64,000 bases of DNA. It comes from Candidatus Woesearchaeota archaeon. GTDB taxonomy: Archaea > Nanobdellota > Nanobdellia > Woesearchaeales > JABGUJ01. Below are positions 38,589 to 48,950 of this stretch, one piece after another. Numbering within the stretch: the stretch's first letter is position 1; every line of letters begins with the position of its first letter. The stretch lies in contig JABGUJ010000002.1 of assembly GCA_018646625.1 (NCBI GenBank), forward strand, positions 1 through 64,000, in the 5' to 3' direction. The translations under genes were made by a program, and so were the position numbers. Below the pieces are notes generated by a model. That model searched no databases, had not been told where the DNA came from, and was given only the letters and a program-made list of their open reading frames with translations.

Positions 38589-39899
38589 TCAAGGTCTTCC
38601 AATGCTTGAATAAATGAAGCCCATCTTTCTCATTTCCTCGGGATCAAGAAGATTTCTGCAGTCTACAAAGCACGCTGTCTTCATAGACTTTTGAATACGT
38701 TTATAGTCTAATTCTTTAAATTCATTCCATTCTGTAACTAATATTATCCCGTGAGATCCGTCTGCTGCCGAGTAGGGATCATTTGTTATTTTCAAATTAT
38801 CATATTTGATTGCTTTCTTAATATTCTCTGATGCGACAGGGTCGTATGCAGTTACTTTAGCTCCTTCCTTTACTAATTGATTAATTAATACTAATGAAGG
38901 CGCTTCTCTAATATCGTCAGTTTCAGGTTTGAAGGCTAATCCGAGTATGCATATGGTTTTTCCCTCTAAGTCATCAATTAGTTTCTTAATTTTAGGTAAG
39001 GCTCTTGTCTTTTGCCTTTCATTTGCACTATCAACTGCTTCAAGAATCCCACTACTGCATTCATTCTCTCTCATCATATGAACTAAAGCTCTGGCATCTT
39101 TTGGAAAACAACTTCCACCATAACCCAGTCCTGCTTGTAAGAATTTAGATCCTATTCTTGAATCTAGTCCCATTCCTTTAGAAACCATTTTAACATCTGC
39201 ATTTAATTTCTCACATAATGCGGAAAGCTCATTCATGAATGATATTCTTGTTGCTAGCATTGCATTGGATGCATATTTTATCATTTCTGCACTTCGAACA
39301 TTGCAGAATAAGATGGGTTTGTTTAAAGTCTCGAATGGTTTATATAATTCTGTTAGAATTTCTTTGGCTTTCTTGTCATCAACTCCTATTACTATTCTAT
39401 CAGGATTCCTGAAGTCGTTCACCGCAGTTCCTTCTTTCAAGAACTCTGGACACGAGACAACAACAAATTCACTATCATTTGTTTGGTTTTCCTTTATTAT
39501 TCTTTTAACTTGATCTGCAGTTCCAACCGGGACTGTACTTTTGTTAATTATTATCTTGTAATCGTTAATGTACGTTCCTATATCTTTTGCTGCTGAGAAT
39601 ATATAGGACATATCAGCACTTTTGTCATTTCCTGAAGTTGGGGTGCCAACGCAGATATAGATTATGCTTGATTGTTCTATTGCCTCTTTAGAATTTGTGG
39701 TGAATTTTAATCTTCCGTTTTTTTTATTCTTTTTTACAACTGATTCTAGTTCAGGTTCATATATTGGAATCTTGCCTGCATTTAATTGAGATATCTTCTC
39801 ATCATCAATATCTAAGCAGGTTACTTCATTTCCTAGATCTGCTAGGCCTGCGCCATTCACTAAACCTACATATCCCGTTCCTATGACTGTAATTTTCAT
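38589..39899 (-). CDS. UDP-sugar 6-dehydrogenase (UDP-glucose/GDP-mannose dehydrogenase family)
   Basis: MKITVIGTGYVGLVNGAGLADLGNEVTCLDID.., GYGGSCFPKDARAL, LGLAFKPETDDIREAPS. Confidence 0.95.
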   Translation of the reverse strand: MKITVIGTGYVGLVNGAGLADLGNEVTCLDIDDEKISQLNAGKIPIYEPELESVVKKNKKNGRLKFTTNSKEAIEQSSIIYICVGTPTSGNDKSADMSYIFSAAKDIGTYINDYKIIINKSTVPVGTADQVKRIIKENQTNDSEFVVVSCPEFLKEGTAVNDFRNPDRIVIGVDDKKAKEILTELYKPFETLNKPILFCNVRSAEMIKYASNAMLATRISFMNELSALCEKLNADVKMVSKGMGLDSRIGSKFLQAGLGYGGSCFPKDARALVHMMRENECSSGILEAVDSANERQKTRALPKIKKLIDDLEGKTICILGLAFKPETDDIREAPSLVLINQLVKEGAKVTAYDPVASENIKKAIKYDNLKITNDPYSAADGSHGIILVTEWNEFKELDYKRIQKSMKTACFVDCRNLLDPEEMRKMGFIYSSIGRP

Positions 39900-39987
39900 C
39901 TTTAATCATTTCTCCTTATTTTGTTAAGATTCGTCCTAATATTTTTCTGTAGCCTTTATTTTTATATATAAAATTTGTTATTAAGCT

Positions 39988-40854
39988 TTAATTTGTTTTT
40001 TTCAAATCACTTGTATCCTTCAAATAGTCTTCTAGAGCCTCTTTCCAACCTCTTAAAGGCGTTATTTTATCATTTAGAAGGTAGCAATATTTTGGCCTTG
40101 TAGCTAATTTCATGCCTGGCTTGTGTATTTTAAGGTCTTCTAAATAGTCATCTTGGTTTAGTGGATTTATTTTACATTCAGAATCCAGCAGTCTTGCCAT
40201 CTCTTTAGCTAGTTCAAATCTTGAACAATTGTATGAATTAGTAACGTGATATATTCCTGGTGGCTTTTCTATAATTTCTCTAAGTGCTATGGCTACATCT
40301 TTTGCATATGTTGGCCTGCCATATAGATCTTGTGCAACATCAACTTCTGTTTCTGTCTTTAATTTCTGTAATATCTCATTAATTCTGCAAATTCCACTTT
40401 TACCATAAAGCCAACAAGTTCTTACAATTCTGAAATCATCCATATGTTTTCTTACTAGATCTTCGCCGATCGCTTTTGCTTTACCATACACGCTTATAGG
40501 TATTTTTGCATCATCTTCTAGATAACCTTCTTTATTCTTACCGTCAAACACCATATATGAGCTAATATGTATTAAAGTGGCATTACATCTCTTACATGCA
40601 GTAGCTATTGCAGGAAGCGAGTGTGCATTAACCTCGTATGCTTTATCGACGTCGTTTTCACATCCGTCAAAATCCGTATATGCTGCACAATTTATTACTA
40701 TGTTTGGTTCTATTTCTTGAATCCTTTTTAGAACTTGTTTCTCATTTGTTATATCTAAATCGTTTACATCCCATGCTATTACTTCTTCATTGGAGAATTC
40801 GTTCACTACTTCAGAACCTAGCATTCCTTTTGCTCCTAATACTAAAACTTTCAT
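39988..40854 (-). CDS. dTDP-4-dehydrorhamnose reductase-like SDR
   Basis: VLGAKGMLGSEVV, INCAAYTDFDGCENDVDKAYEVNA, SVYGKAKAIGEDLVRKH. Confidence 0.88.
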   Translation of the reverse strand: MKVLVLGAKGMLGSEVVNEFSNEEVIAWDVNDLDITNEKQVLKRIQEIEPNIVINCAAYTDFDGCENDVDKAYEVNAHSLPAIATACKRCNATLIHISSYMVFDGKNKEGYLEDDAKIPISVYGKAKAIGEDLVRKHMDDFRIVRTCWLYGKSGICRINEILQKLKTETEVDVAQDLYGRPTYAKDVAIALREIIEKPPGIYHVTNSYNCSRFELAKEMARLLDSECKINPLNQDDYLEDLKIHKPGMKLATRPKYCYLLNDKITPLRGWKEALEDYLKDTSDLKKTN

Positions 40855-41225
40855 GATATCAACTCTTCTTTAAATTTATCTTGTGAATTTTCATCTGTAT
40901 TTGAAATATCTAGTATTTTAGAGTTTTGTAAAGCATGCAAAGAATGTGCTATGCCTGGTTTGATTGTAACAAGATAGCCTTTTTTGAGAGTTTTCTCTTT
41001 AATTTCTTGAGAAAGCATATCTTTGAATGTTGCAGTTAGTTTTCCAGATATGATGAATAGTATTTCTTCTTTAGTTTTATGATAATGATTTCCTGCTTTT
41101 GCGTTCTCTTTTAATTCTACATATAGGAGGGCTCTTGAAGTCTTTGAATTGGCTATTTGCGCTTTGGTACCTTTATCCGAATCAATGAATCTGATATTTT
41201 GTATTGTTACTTTATTATTAAACAT
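40851..41225 (-). CDS. Cupin-fold sugar-modifying protein (WxcM/FdtA-like or uncharacterised)
   Basis: AGNHYHKTKEEILFIISGKLTATFKD...IKPGIAHSLHAL; 4-nt overlap with the reductase ORF. Confidence 0.7.
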   Translation of the reverse strand: MFNNKVTIQNIRFIDSDKGTKAQIANSKTSRALLYVELKENAKAGNHYHKTKEEILFIISGKLTATFKDMLSQEIKEKTLKKGYLVTIKPGIAHSLHALQNSKILDISNTDENSQDKFKEELIS

Positions 41226-41355
41226 CTGTTAACATAGAACAAGCTTCTAAATAAGTGTTTTGCTCTCGTGTATTGTGCTTTTTAATTAGAAACATTTAAA
41301 TAGTGAATTCTGGTCTTTTGTAATAATAATAGGGGTGTTGTTTTAAAAACAAGGG

Positions 41356-42120
41356 GTGATTGGTGTTAAGTCTACGAATCCATTAAGAAGGGAGTTTACG
41401 TTCTTTCTAGACTTGTTTCGAACAATGAGTTTTAAACACCTGTATGTTGTCCTTTGTGATTTATCGGCAGTATTCTTTTCTGTTTTGTTAGTTGCCGGGT
41501 TATATAGATCATTAAAGGTTTGGCAGTTTGGTGAAGTATTTGCTATTAGTATGGCTGTTCTCTTCACTTTATTGGTTCTAGCACAATGGGCTTTTTTAAA
41601 GTCAAAAATATATGATTTGATGTTAGATAAACGATTTAGTTTTGAATTTTATTATAAAATGATTCTTGTGGCTTTGGTTTGGTTTGTTCTATACGCTTTA
41701 GCTATGGGTTTATTGTTGTTTATGAAGTATATCTTCTTTGGCATGGAATATATTCCTTCTGGATTATTTTTCAAGGGTTTGTTCTTAGTTGTACCGGGAT
41801 TGGTGATGCTTTTTGGATTTTACTTTCTGATGGGGATGCTTATTTCTCTAAGAATTTACGGGGATTTTTCTCTAGCTTGGCAATATTTCAAGAAACGATT
41901 TGTTAGAGGGATAAGTGATTTTAAGATTTCATTATTATTTATGGTTGTATTGTTTTTGATTTTAGACATAATTGCTCGTCCTTTGATTAGTTTAGGACAA
42001 CAGTATTATGCTGTGCTTGTCGCTATATTCTTTTCAGTATATTTCATGATATTTAGAAAGTATTTAGTTGATAAAGTTGGTTTAAAGAAAGTTACTGCCA
42101 AGAGGAAGAAAAAGAAATGA
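41356..42120 (+). CDS. Multi-pass membrane protein, paralog of 18381-19169
   Basis: Similar length, topology and genomic context; track start is GTG. Confidence 0.75.
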   Translation: MIGVKSTNPLRREFTFFLDLFRTMSFKHLYVVLCDLSAVFFSVLLVAGLYRSLKVWQFGEVFAISMAVLFTLLVLAQWAFLKSKIYDLMLDKRFSFEFYYKMILVALVWFVLYALAMGLLLFMKYIFFGMEYIPSGLFFKGLFLVVPGLVMLFGFYFLMGMLISLRIYGDFSLAWQYFKKRFVRGISDFKISLLFMVVLFLILDIIARPLISLGQQYYAVLVAIFFSVYFMIFRKYLVDKVGLKKVTAKRKKKK

Positions 42121-44195
42121 TATTTGGGAAGAAAGGTCAAGTTGCTGTCTTCATAATTATTGGAATAATTATATTGTTCTCTGCAGGTACTTATTTTTAT
42201 CTCAAAGGTCAAGTTGGTGAAGCTTTTTTCTTAAAACGAGCTGAAGTTCCTCTTAATCAATATGTTGACGAGTGTATTGACTTTGTTGCTAGTGAGGCGA
42301 TAACTATTATGGGGCAAAGAGGTGGCTACATCTACCTACCTGATTATGTTAAATATGATCCTTTTGCAACCATTCCAGGTCTGAGTGGGTTAGGTATGGG
42401 TGTGACAGCTATGTGGTATCATTCTGGATTGAATCAAGAGCCTATGGATGATGAATTTATTTATGTGATGGAAGATCAAATTAATTCTTATGTTGATTAT
42501 AATTTGTTTAGATGCTTAGGTGGTTTTGAAGGATTTACTGAGTTTGAAGTTATTGTCATGGGTCCTCCAGTTACTAGTACTACTATTGGCGAAGATGATG
42601 TTACTGTTGAAGTTCAATTGCCTTTAGAAGTTAAGAACTTGGAAGAGGATAAGGTGACTACAGTCGATACTTTTGGTGCGATTCTTCCGTATAAAGTGAG
42701 ACATGCATGGGAATTAGCGCGAGATATATTGAAATCTGAGAATAATATACCGTTTATTGAGCAGAAAGTTATTGATTTAATGACTTTAGATGACGATGGT
42801 GGATTTGGCAGCGTTCCTGTGAGTGGTGTTGAGTTTCAATGCTCACCTAAAATGTGGTTAGTTCCTAAAGTTAAGCAAAGGTTGCAAAGATTGCTTGAAA
42901 ATAATATGCCTTTCATTCGTGTTTTAGGTACTGATGTTCCTGATTATAGAGAATATTCAGAAGATGATTGTAAGTTACCTGAGCCTTTAACTATTGAAGG
43001 GGCTTTAGCGTGGAAATCTGATCCTCCTAGTAACCTATGTTATTTCAAAAGTCATTATGAATGGAATGTCTCAAGTGATAAAACGTATCCTGGTATGAAA
43101 GCAGGATTCACATATTCTAGAAACTGGCCGATTGATATGGTTGTTGAACCTAGTGATGGTTTAGTATTGAAATCAGGTAATCAGAAAGGAACTCAATTCT
43201 TATCTTGGCTTTGTTTACAGATCTATAAATTTGCTTATGATTTACAGTTTCCATTAATGGTTACAGTTACAAGTGATGAGATTGGTTATAGGCCTTTTAC
43301 TTTTAATTATGGTATTGAAGTGACTATTAGAAAAAATTATCCTGATAGAACTACCCAAGGTACTGGTGTTAGACGATCCAGGCAGTGGACAACAAATGAT
43401 GAGTTCTGTGAAGATGATTTTCATAATAAGTTAGCCACTATTAGGGTTTGGAACTCTAGAACCAGACAACCTGTTAAAGGTGTTAGAGTGAAGTATACCT
43501 GTGGGAAGTTTAGTTGTAATGCCGGCACAACTGATTGGCGGCGTGGTGAGTACATTGGTGCTTCCGGTGCAATAATTGAGAAAAATCTACCTTATTGCGT
43601 TAGTGCATTATTGACTGCAGAAGATCCTGCGTGCGATAACTATTTCAGTCCTGAGTGTTCATATGATCCTAAAACTGTTTTCTTTTCAAATTCTAAGAGA
43701 AACCCTGAAGATAGGGTTGCGGATATATATCTTAAACCAATTAAAAGAATTGTAGATTATGAAGTTAGAGTTATGAGAACTTCTGGGTTACAGTGGGCGA
43801 GAATGTTGTCTGCGGCGAGAGGTGAAGCTGCATTAATTACTATAAGTAATAAGAATAGAACTTTCACGACTAGTGTAATATATACTCCCGCTAATGAAGA
43901 AATGTTTGCGTTACCAATTGATATGCCCGGTAATATTGATGATGTTTATGATGTTGAAATATATATAATTAAAGGGTTAGCAAGTAATGATGCTGATGAT
44001 TTTGCATTTTTGGGTGGCTATAAAGCAGAGTGGGATGTAAAATGGACTTTGTTAAAAAATGCAGAGAAGATTATTTTTACTGCGGCCGAACAGTTTCCCG
44101 TACCTGAAGATGAAGAGGAACAATTTCAGTTCTTAATGAATTTAGAAGAATATTCAAAAAATGTAACCGAGGTTTATCCTATTAGACTAGAATAA
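42117..44195 (+). CDS. Surface protein with N-terminal pilin-like (KKGQVAVFIIIGIIILF) segment
   Basis: Paralog of 9918-11636: KGQ + hydrophobic segment, YVDECIDFVASEAI, RCLGGFEGFTEFEV. Confidence 0.85.
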   Translation: MIFGKKGQVAVFIIIGIIILFSAGTYFYLKGQVGEAFFLKRAEVPLNQYVDECIDFVASEAITIMGQRGGYIYLPDYVKYDPFATIPGLSGLGMGVTAMWYHSGLNQEPMDDEFIYVMEDQINSYVDYNLFRCLGGFEGFTEFEVIVMGPPVTSTTIGEDDVTVEVQLPLEVKNLEEDKVTTVDTFGAILPYKVRHAWELARDILKSENNIPFIEQKVIDLMTLDDDGGFGSVPVSGVEFQCSPKMWLVPKVKQRLQRLLENNMPFIRVLGTDVPDYREYSEDDCKLPEPLTIEGALAWKSDPPSNLCYFKSHYEWNVSSDKTYPGMKAGFTYSRNWPIDMVVEPSDGLVLKSGNQKGTQFLSWLCLQIYKFAYDLQFPLMVTVTSDEIGYRPFTFNYGIEVTIRKNYPDRTTQGTGVRRSRQWTTNDEFCEDDFHNKLATIRVWNSRTRQPVKGVRVKYTCGKFSCNAGTTDWRRGEYIGASGAIIEKNLPYCVSALLTAEDPACDNYFSPECSYDPKTVFFSNSKRNPEDRVADIYLKPIKRIVDYEVRVMRTSGLQWARMLSAARGEAALITISNKNRTFTTSVIYTPANEEMFALPIDMPGNIDDVYDVEIYIIKGLASNDADDFAFLGGYKAEWDVKWTLLKNAEKIIFTAAEQFPVPEDEEEQFQFLMNLEEYSKNVTEVYPIRLE

Positions 44196-44211
44196 TGAAG
44201 AGAATTTAAAT

Positions 44212-47200
44212 ATGACAACTGATTTAAGCGAAGGAAGAGTGAAAAAAGTTTGGTGGTTAATAGCTTGCTTATGCATTCATCTGATTTGCGTTTTTCCTAT
44301 AGCTTACGCTTTAGAAATCAATTTCTATGAAACTCAAGTTGGTGTTGATGTTGCTCAGATTAATTGGACGACTGATGTCGATACTCTTGGTTGGGTTAAC
44401 TATACTGATGATCCTTTGGATGCTACCAAGTTTTCAGTAGAATCTCCTGGTGGTGGTAAGCAAAATCATAGTGTTTCTTTAACTTCTTTAGAATCTAGCA
44501 CCGAGTATTACTATGCTATCTGGGCGGAAGATGTCGATGGTACGCAGGTTCATACTGAGACTTTACAGTTTACTACCGGTGCTTTAGATACTACCGCGCC
44601 TGGAAAGATAACTAATTTTACTGCTACTGCTATTGACGCATCTACTATTAATCTAGATTGGGCTATGTTGTTGGATGATGTTGATCATTATGAGTTGTTC
44701 AAGAACGATTCTAGCTATGTTAATTTAAGTGTTGATCAGAATTATTACCAAGATACTAATGTCGTTGAGAATACTAATTATGAGTACGGCATTAGAGCCG
44801 TAGATGCTTTTGGAAATGCTGGTGCGATTGTTAAAGCCGAAGCAGATACTCCTAATTTTATTGATTTTGAGATTGAGTATATTGAATATGAAGTGAAAAA
44901 TCTACAAGCTGTTGTTAATTGGTTAACTTCTAAAGCTACGACTTCCAAAGTATGGTGGGGCACATCAATTTCTATGACTACTGCCGTTGATTTGGGTAAT
45001 GAAACCGAATTTACTCATAGTGTGACCTTGCAGACGGATAATCCTGGCGTGATGTATTATTTTAAAGTTGAATCTTGCGATGCGGATGATTGTCTGGTAT
45101 CTGATGTATATAACTTTACTACTGGTAATGATTCTATTCTTTACATGAACTTAACTAATATTCGTAATTGGGAAAATGGCATGACTTATTTGCATAATGC
45201 GCAATATATTGATATTGAGGGTATAACTAAATCATTTACTGATATGTTGGTTTTTGTGAACGACATGGTTACTCCTGAATTTTCTACTAGCACAGGACAT
45301 AGTGGTGAGTTTTCCTTTGGTGATATTGCTTTAGATGTTAATGAGAGTGATATTAGAAACCATCTTAGATTTGAACTAACTGACACTAATGGAGATAAGT
45401 TGAATCAACACTTGTTTGTTGACGTAGATATTATTCCTCCTTTCCTCAATATTAGTACTGAAATTCCCCCGTTTTTGTACAATCCTAACTTTAAGTTTGA
45501 TGCAATCATGAGTGAAGATGGTAATGTTACTGTTAGAGTCGTTCCCGAAGTGTTACCTGAGTTAGGTTCGATAAAAGATGCGAACATGACTGTGGATGAA
45601 GTTGAAGGCAATTCAATTAAATTAGATTGGGAAGATGTAGAAGATGAGTTTACATTTTTGAAAGGATATGCTATGTATGTCGATGATTTGTTTATTGATG
45701 TTGCAACAACTTCCGAGTATACTTTTGAAGAATTAAAGAATAATACGCAGTATAGATTAGGTGTTGCTCCGGTTGATAGATTTGGTAATATTAGAGAGGA
45801 TATGAGTATTACTACTATTACGACTAAAGAAGATGGTGAGAATTTTAGTGGTGAGTTTGAAGAGTATAATGTTTATGAGTTGTTGCCGTTTAAGTCAAAA
45901 GCAGTTAGAGCAGGAGATAACTTATATTTTACGGTAGAATTAGTTAACGGCAGAAACAGTGTTGAGGTTATTGCACAAGATCTTGCTGGCAATCAATTTG
46001 TTCAAAACTTCTCTATCGTGTATGATGCTGAACCACCTACACCTGAATTGGTGTTTCCAAAAGATAATGCTAATATATATGAAATTCCTGCCATGGATGT
46101 TGATATAGAAGGAGTGGTTAATGATCCTGAAGCTAAATTATATCTTTATGTTGATTGTCAGTTATATTCTATGGGTACTGTGCCTGCTGCAACACCTGAT
46201 GAAAATGGAAAATATGCTTTTGAATTTAGTAGTGTGAATTTGTTAGTTCCTAACGTTATTCTTAATATTGGGAATGCAACTGGTGCTCCACCGCCACCAT
46301 CAGGTTCTTTGTTTGACTTTAATGCTGGGCAATTAATTGATCAAGACGATGGTGCAACAACTTTTGCAATTGATACTCATAATTTAATTGATGTTGATAG
46401 TTGGGACTCTTGGGAAGCAAATGCTCCAGAAGCTCGTGCAGAGAAGGTTCCAGGAGTATTTCCTGGGTGCACTGGTCCAACAAATACTCACTCATATGGT
46501 AAAGAATATAATGTTAAGGCGCATATAGTTGCTATTGATCCTGTTGGTAGAATGGGTGAAGTAGAAGCACAATATCATATTAAAAATTGTTTATCAGGTA
46601 ACTTTAGCTTTGTTCCTCAGGTCGTGCAAAGTCGACAAGAGCCTGCTGTGTTGAGTGCAAGACGTATCGAAAGTGGTGTTGAACGGATAGGTTTTTACAT
46701 ACAGTTTGAATATGTTGGTGACGACGAAGATGTTGCAATTACTAGTCCTCCTTCTTTTGAAGCTATGGTTGATGATGAGATTTTGAAAAATGAAGAACCA
46801 TATAAATCTGCAATAGAATTGATACCTCAGTCTCCTTCCGCAGTTGTTCCTTTAGGTAGTAATACCTTTTATGTTTCCTATAGTCTACGTCGTAAAGATA
46901 ATGTTTCTTTCAAGTATGATATCACTGATTCGGATGGAGATCACAAGAGCGCTTTTATTAAAGAGTTAAAGTTCCCTATAAAAACCATAGTTAGATATCA
47001 GTATACTAATCCGAATGCGCCATCTTATGGTGGTTCACAGGCTGCACTTGGTGCACCAAATACTAATCCGTCCGCAACTGGTGCCCCGCCAGGTTATCCG
47101 AATGCAGGTGTTCCGGGAGGTTATAATCCTAATGCTTATTCGCAACAACAATATGGTTCAGGTTATGGTAATAGTTATGGTTCTTTTGGCACGGGATATT

Positions 47201-48927
47201 CTTCATCTTTCTCTTATGAAGAACAAACAGTCTGTTTTGAGATTTCCTATCCTTTAGATTCTGAACAGATTGATTGGCAAGGAACTTTACCAGATTGGTT
47301 ATTGTATGATGTTGTTGGTTATCTGAATACTACGGTTCATTGGTTGAATGAAGCAATCGAGTTCTTAGATGAATATATTATTACTTATGTCTTGTATGCT
47401 TGTGTATTCTCATTACTCGCTAAGACCGCTTGGGGAATATTTAGAAGAATTGCTTGTCATTATTCTTTGAAAGGTAAGACTTTTACAACTTTTGCTAAAA
47501 AGATAGATGATAAAAGTGAAAAACCTAATGTTAAAGGGGGGATTTATTGTCCGGGTAGCGAGATAACTCAAGCATGGATTGATAAGTGTACTCCTGGTCA
47601 GCCTTCATCCGCTACGCATGCTTGTTTTAGTGACATGTATAATCATCGTGTTTCTGCAGATTCTTCTGCTGGTGGAAATTTAAAATATGCTAACTTTGGT
47701 CAAGAAACTGCTAGCTCTAGTGGTGAAGGCGGATTCTCTGGATTATTTTCCAAAGCATTAGGTAAATTTTATTTTAAAGAAAAGTATGTTAGTGATTACG
47801 AACTAAAACACTGCTTCCCTTCCTGTTTTAGATCTTGGAATACTGAACAAGCATTGTATACATTATATAGATTCTTTTGTGATAGAGTTTGGTGTGCATC
47901 AACTCCTGCAAGATGGACTGAAGGTATGTCGGAAGATAAACTTTATACTTTATTAGATATTGAGAATAAGAATAGGTGTGAGGTTGATGATGGTAGTATT
48001 GGTGAACAAGCCATGAGAGGTAAATCTTGTTCTTCATATGATAAAGCACCGTATAATGCCAAAGGTGAAACATATGGATCTTTGATGAAGTCGACTGGTG
48101 CGAGTTCTACGAGACTAGCCATACTCACTACGAACAAGGGGGATGGATATGAACTGTCTACTGATGTTAATTTGGATAAACTATACTCCGATACAACTTG
48201 TTACGAATATAATCACGCGGGTAAAAAAGCACTTTATACTTTAAGCGCAACCCAAGAACAGAAAGCAGTTAAAATGTTGTATTGGTTCTTAGGTGATTAC
48301 AGCGCACCTAGAAAGATACCTGCAACAGGTACTGCACCTAATCATCTTAAATCAGCTTACTTTGGTTCTTGTGAGTATTTGTGCAGTAAGAAAGGATATA
48401 GTGGGTTTGGTTGTGTGGATTCTCAAGTGTGTTCCAATCCTGCAAAGACTAGAGCTGCGTATGTTGATACTAAAAGTCAGAAGCAACAATGTCCTACGCG
48501 AAATAATGATCCTAAATGTAAAGAATCTGGTCCGGGATGTATGCCTATGAATAAATGGAGTAAAGAGTTGTTGGATATGCCAACAGCTGATGAGCGTAGA
48601 AGTACGCCTGGAGAACTTATTAGCAGAGATCAAAAGACAAAGTATGGTCCGTCAGGTTGTGGTCGTTCGGTTGGTAGAACTTTGACTGAAAAACGATCCG
48701 AAACGTTTGATAAATTAACGGAGCCTAACCAATATAAGTGTCTTGGTGGTGAAGATGACTTTGCAAGTGGGAGATCAAAAAGAGTTTGTTGTTGTTGGTA
48801 TGCTCAAGATGTGCCTGAAGGAACTGGCTTAACTGAATATTATCCTTATGTTGATTATGAGTCTGGTAAAGTTATTGGTGTGGAGGCACTGAAACCTGAC
48901 GATCCCTCAGCTGGGAGTAGTCCATAA
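44212..48927 (+). CDS. Giant surface protein (1571 aa) with fibronectin type III-like domains
   Basis: Signal peptide; TTAPGKITNFTATAIDASTINLDWAMLLDDVDHYELFKND.. and later DWEDVEDEFTFLKGYAMYVDD..; C-terminal Cys-rich region. Confidence 0.88.
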   Translation: MTTDLSEGRVKKVWWLIACLCIHLICVFPIAYALEINFYETQVGVDVAQINWTTDVDTLGWVNYTDDPLDATKFSVESPGGGKQNHSVSLTSLESSTEYYYAIWAEDVDGTQVHTETLQFTTGALDTTAPGKITNFTATAIDASTINLDWAMLLDDVDHYELFKNDSSYVNLSVDQNYYQDTNVVENTNYEYGIRAVDAFGNAGAIVKAEADTPNFIDFEIEYIEYEVKNLQAVVNWLTSKATTSKVWWGTSISMTTAVDLGNETEFTHSVTLQTDNPGVMYYFKVESCDADDCLVSDVYNFTTGNDSILYMNLTNIRNWENGMTYLHNAQYIDIEGITKSFTDMLVFVNDMVTPEFSTSTGHSGEFSFGDIALDVNESDIRNHLRFELTDTNGDKLNQHLFVDVDIIPPFLNISTEIPPFLYNPNFKFDAIMSEDGNVTVRVVPEVLPELGSIKDANMTVDEVEGNSIKLDWEDVEDEFTFLKGYAMYVDDLFIDVATTSEYTFEELKNNTQYRLGVAPVDRFGNIREDMSITTITTKEDGENFSGEFEEYNVYELLPFKSKAVRAGDNLYFTVELVNGRNSVEVIAQDLAGNQFVQNFSIVYDAEPPTPELVFPKDNANIYEIPAMDVDIEGVVNDPEAKLYLYVDCQLYSMGTVPAATPDENGKYAFEFSSVNLLVPNVILNIGNATGAPPPPSGSLFDFNAGQLIDQDDGATTFAIDTHNLIDVDSWDSWEANAPEARAEKVPGVFPGCTGPTNTHSYGKEYNVKAHIVAIDPVGRMGEVEAQYHIKNCLSGNFSFVPQVVQSRQEPAVLSARRIESGVERIGFYIQFEYVGDDEDVAITSPPSFEAMVDDEILKNEEPYKSAIELIPQSPSAVVPLGSNTFYVSYSLRRKDNVSFKYDITDSDGDHKSAFIKELKFPIKTIVRYQYTNPNAPSYGGSQAALGAPNTNPSATGAPPGYPNAGVPGGYNPNAYSQQQYGSGYGNSYGSFGTGYSSSFSYEEQTVCFEISYPLDSEQIDWQGTLPDWLLYDVVGYLNTTVHWLNEAIEFLDEYIITYVLYACVFSLLAKTAWGIFRRIACHYSLKGKTFTTFAKKIDDKSEKPNVKGGIYCPGSEITQAWIDKCTPGQPSSATHACFSDMYNHRVSADSSAGGNLKYANFGQETASSSGEGGFSGLFSKALGKFYFKEKYVSDYELKHCFPSCFRSWNTEQALYTLYRFFCDRVWCASTPARWTEGMSEDKLYTLLDIENKNRCEVDDGSIGEQAMRGKSCSSYDKAPYNAKGETYGSLMKSTGASSTRLAILTTNKGDGYELSTDVNLDKLYSDTTCYEYNHAGKKALYTLSATQEQKAVKMLYWFLGDYSAPRKIPATGTAPNHLKSAYFGSCEYLCSKKGYSGFGCVDSQVCSNPAKTRAAYVDTKSQKQQCPTRNNDPKCKESGPGCMPMNKWSKELLDMPTADERRSTPGELISRDQKTKYGPSGCGRSVGRTLTEKRSETFDKLTEPNQYKCLGGEDDFASGRSKRVCCCWYAQDVPEGTGLTEYYPYVDYESGKVIGVEALKPDDPSAGSSP

Positions 48928-48950
48928 CAGGCTTATCGGAAGTATGTAGT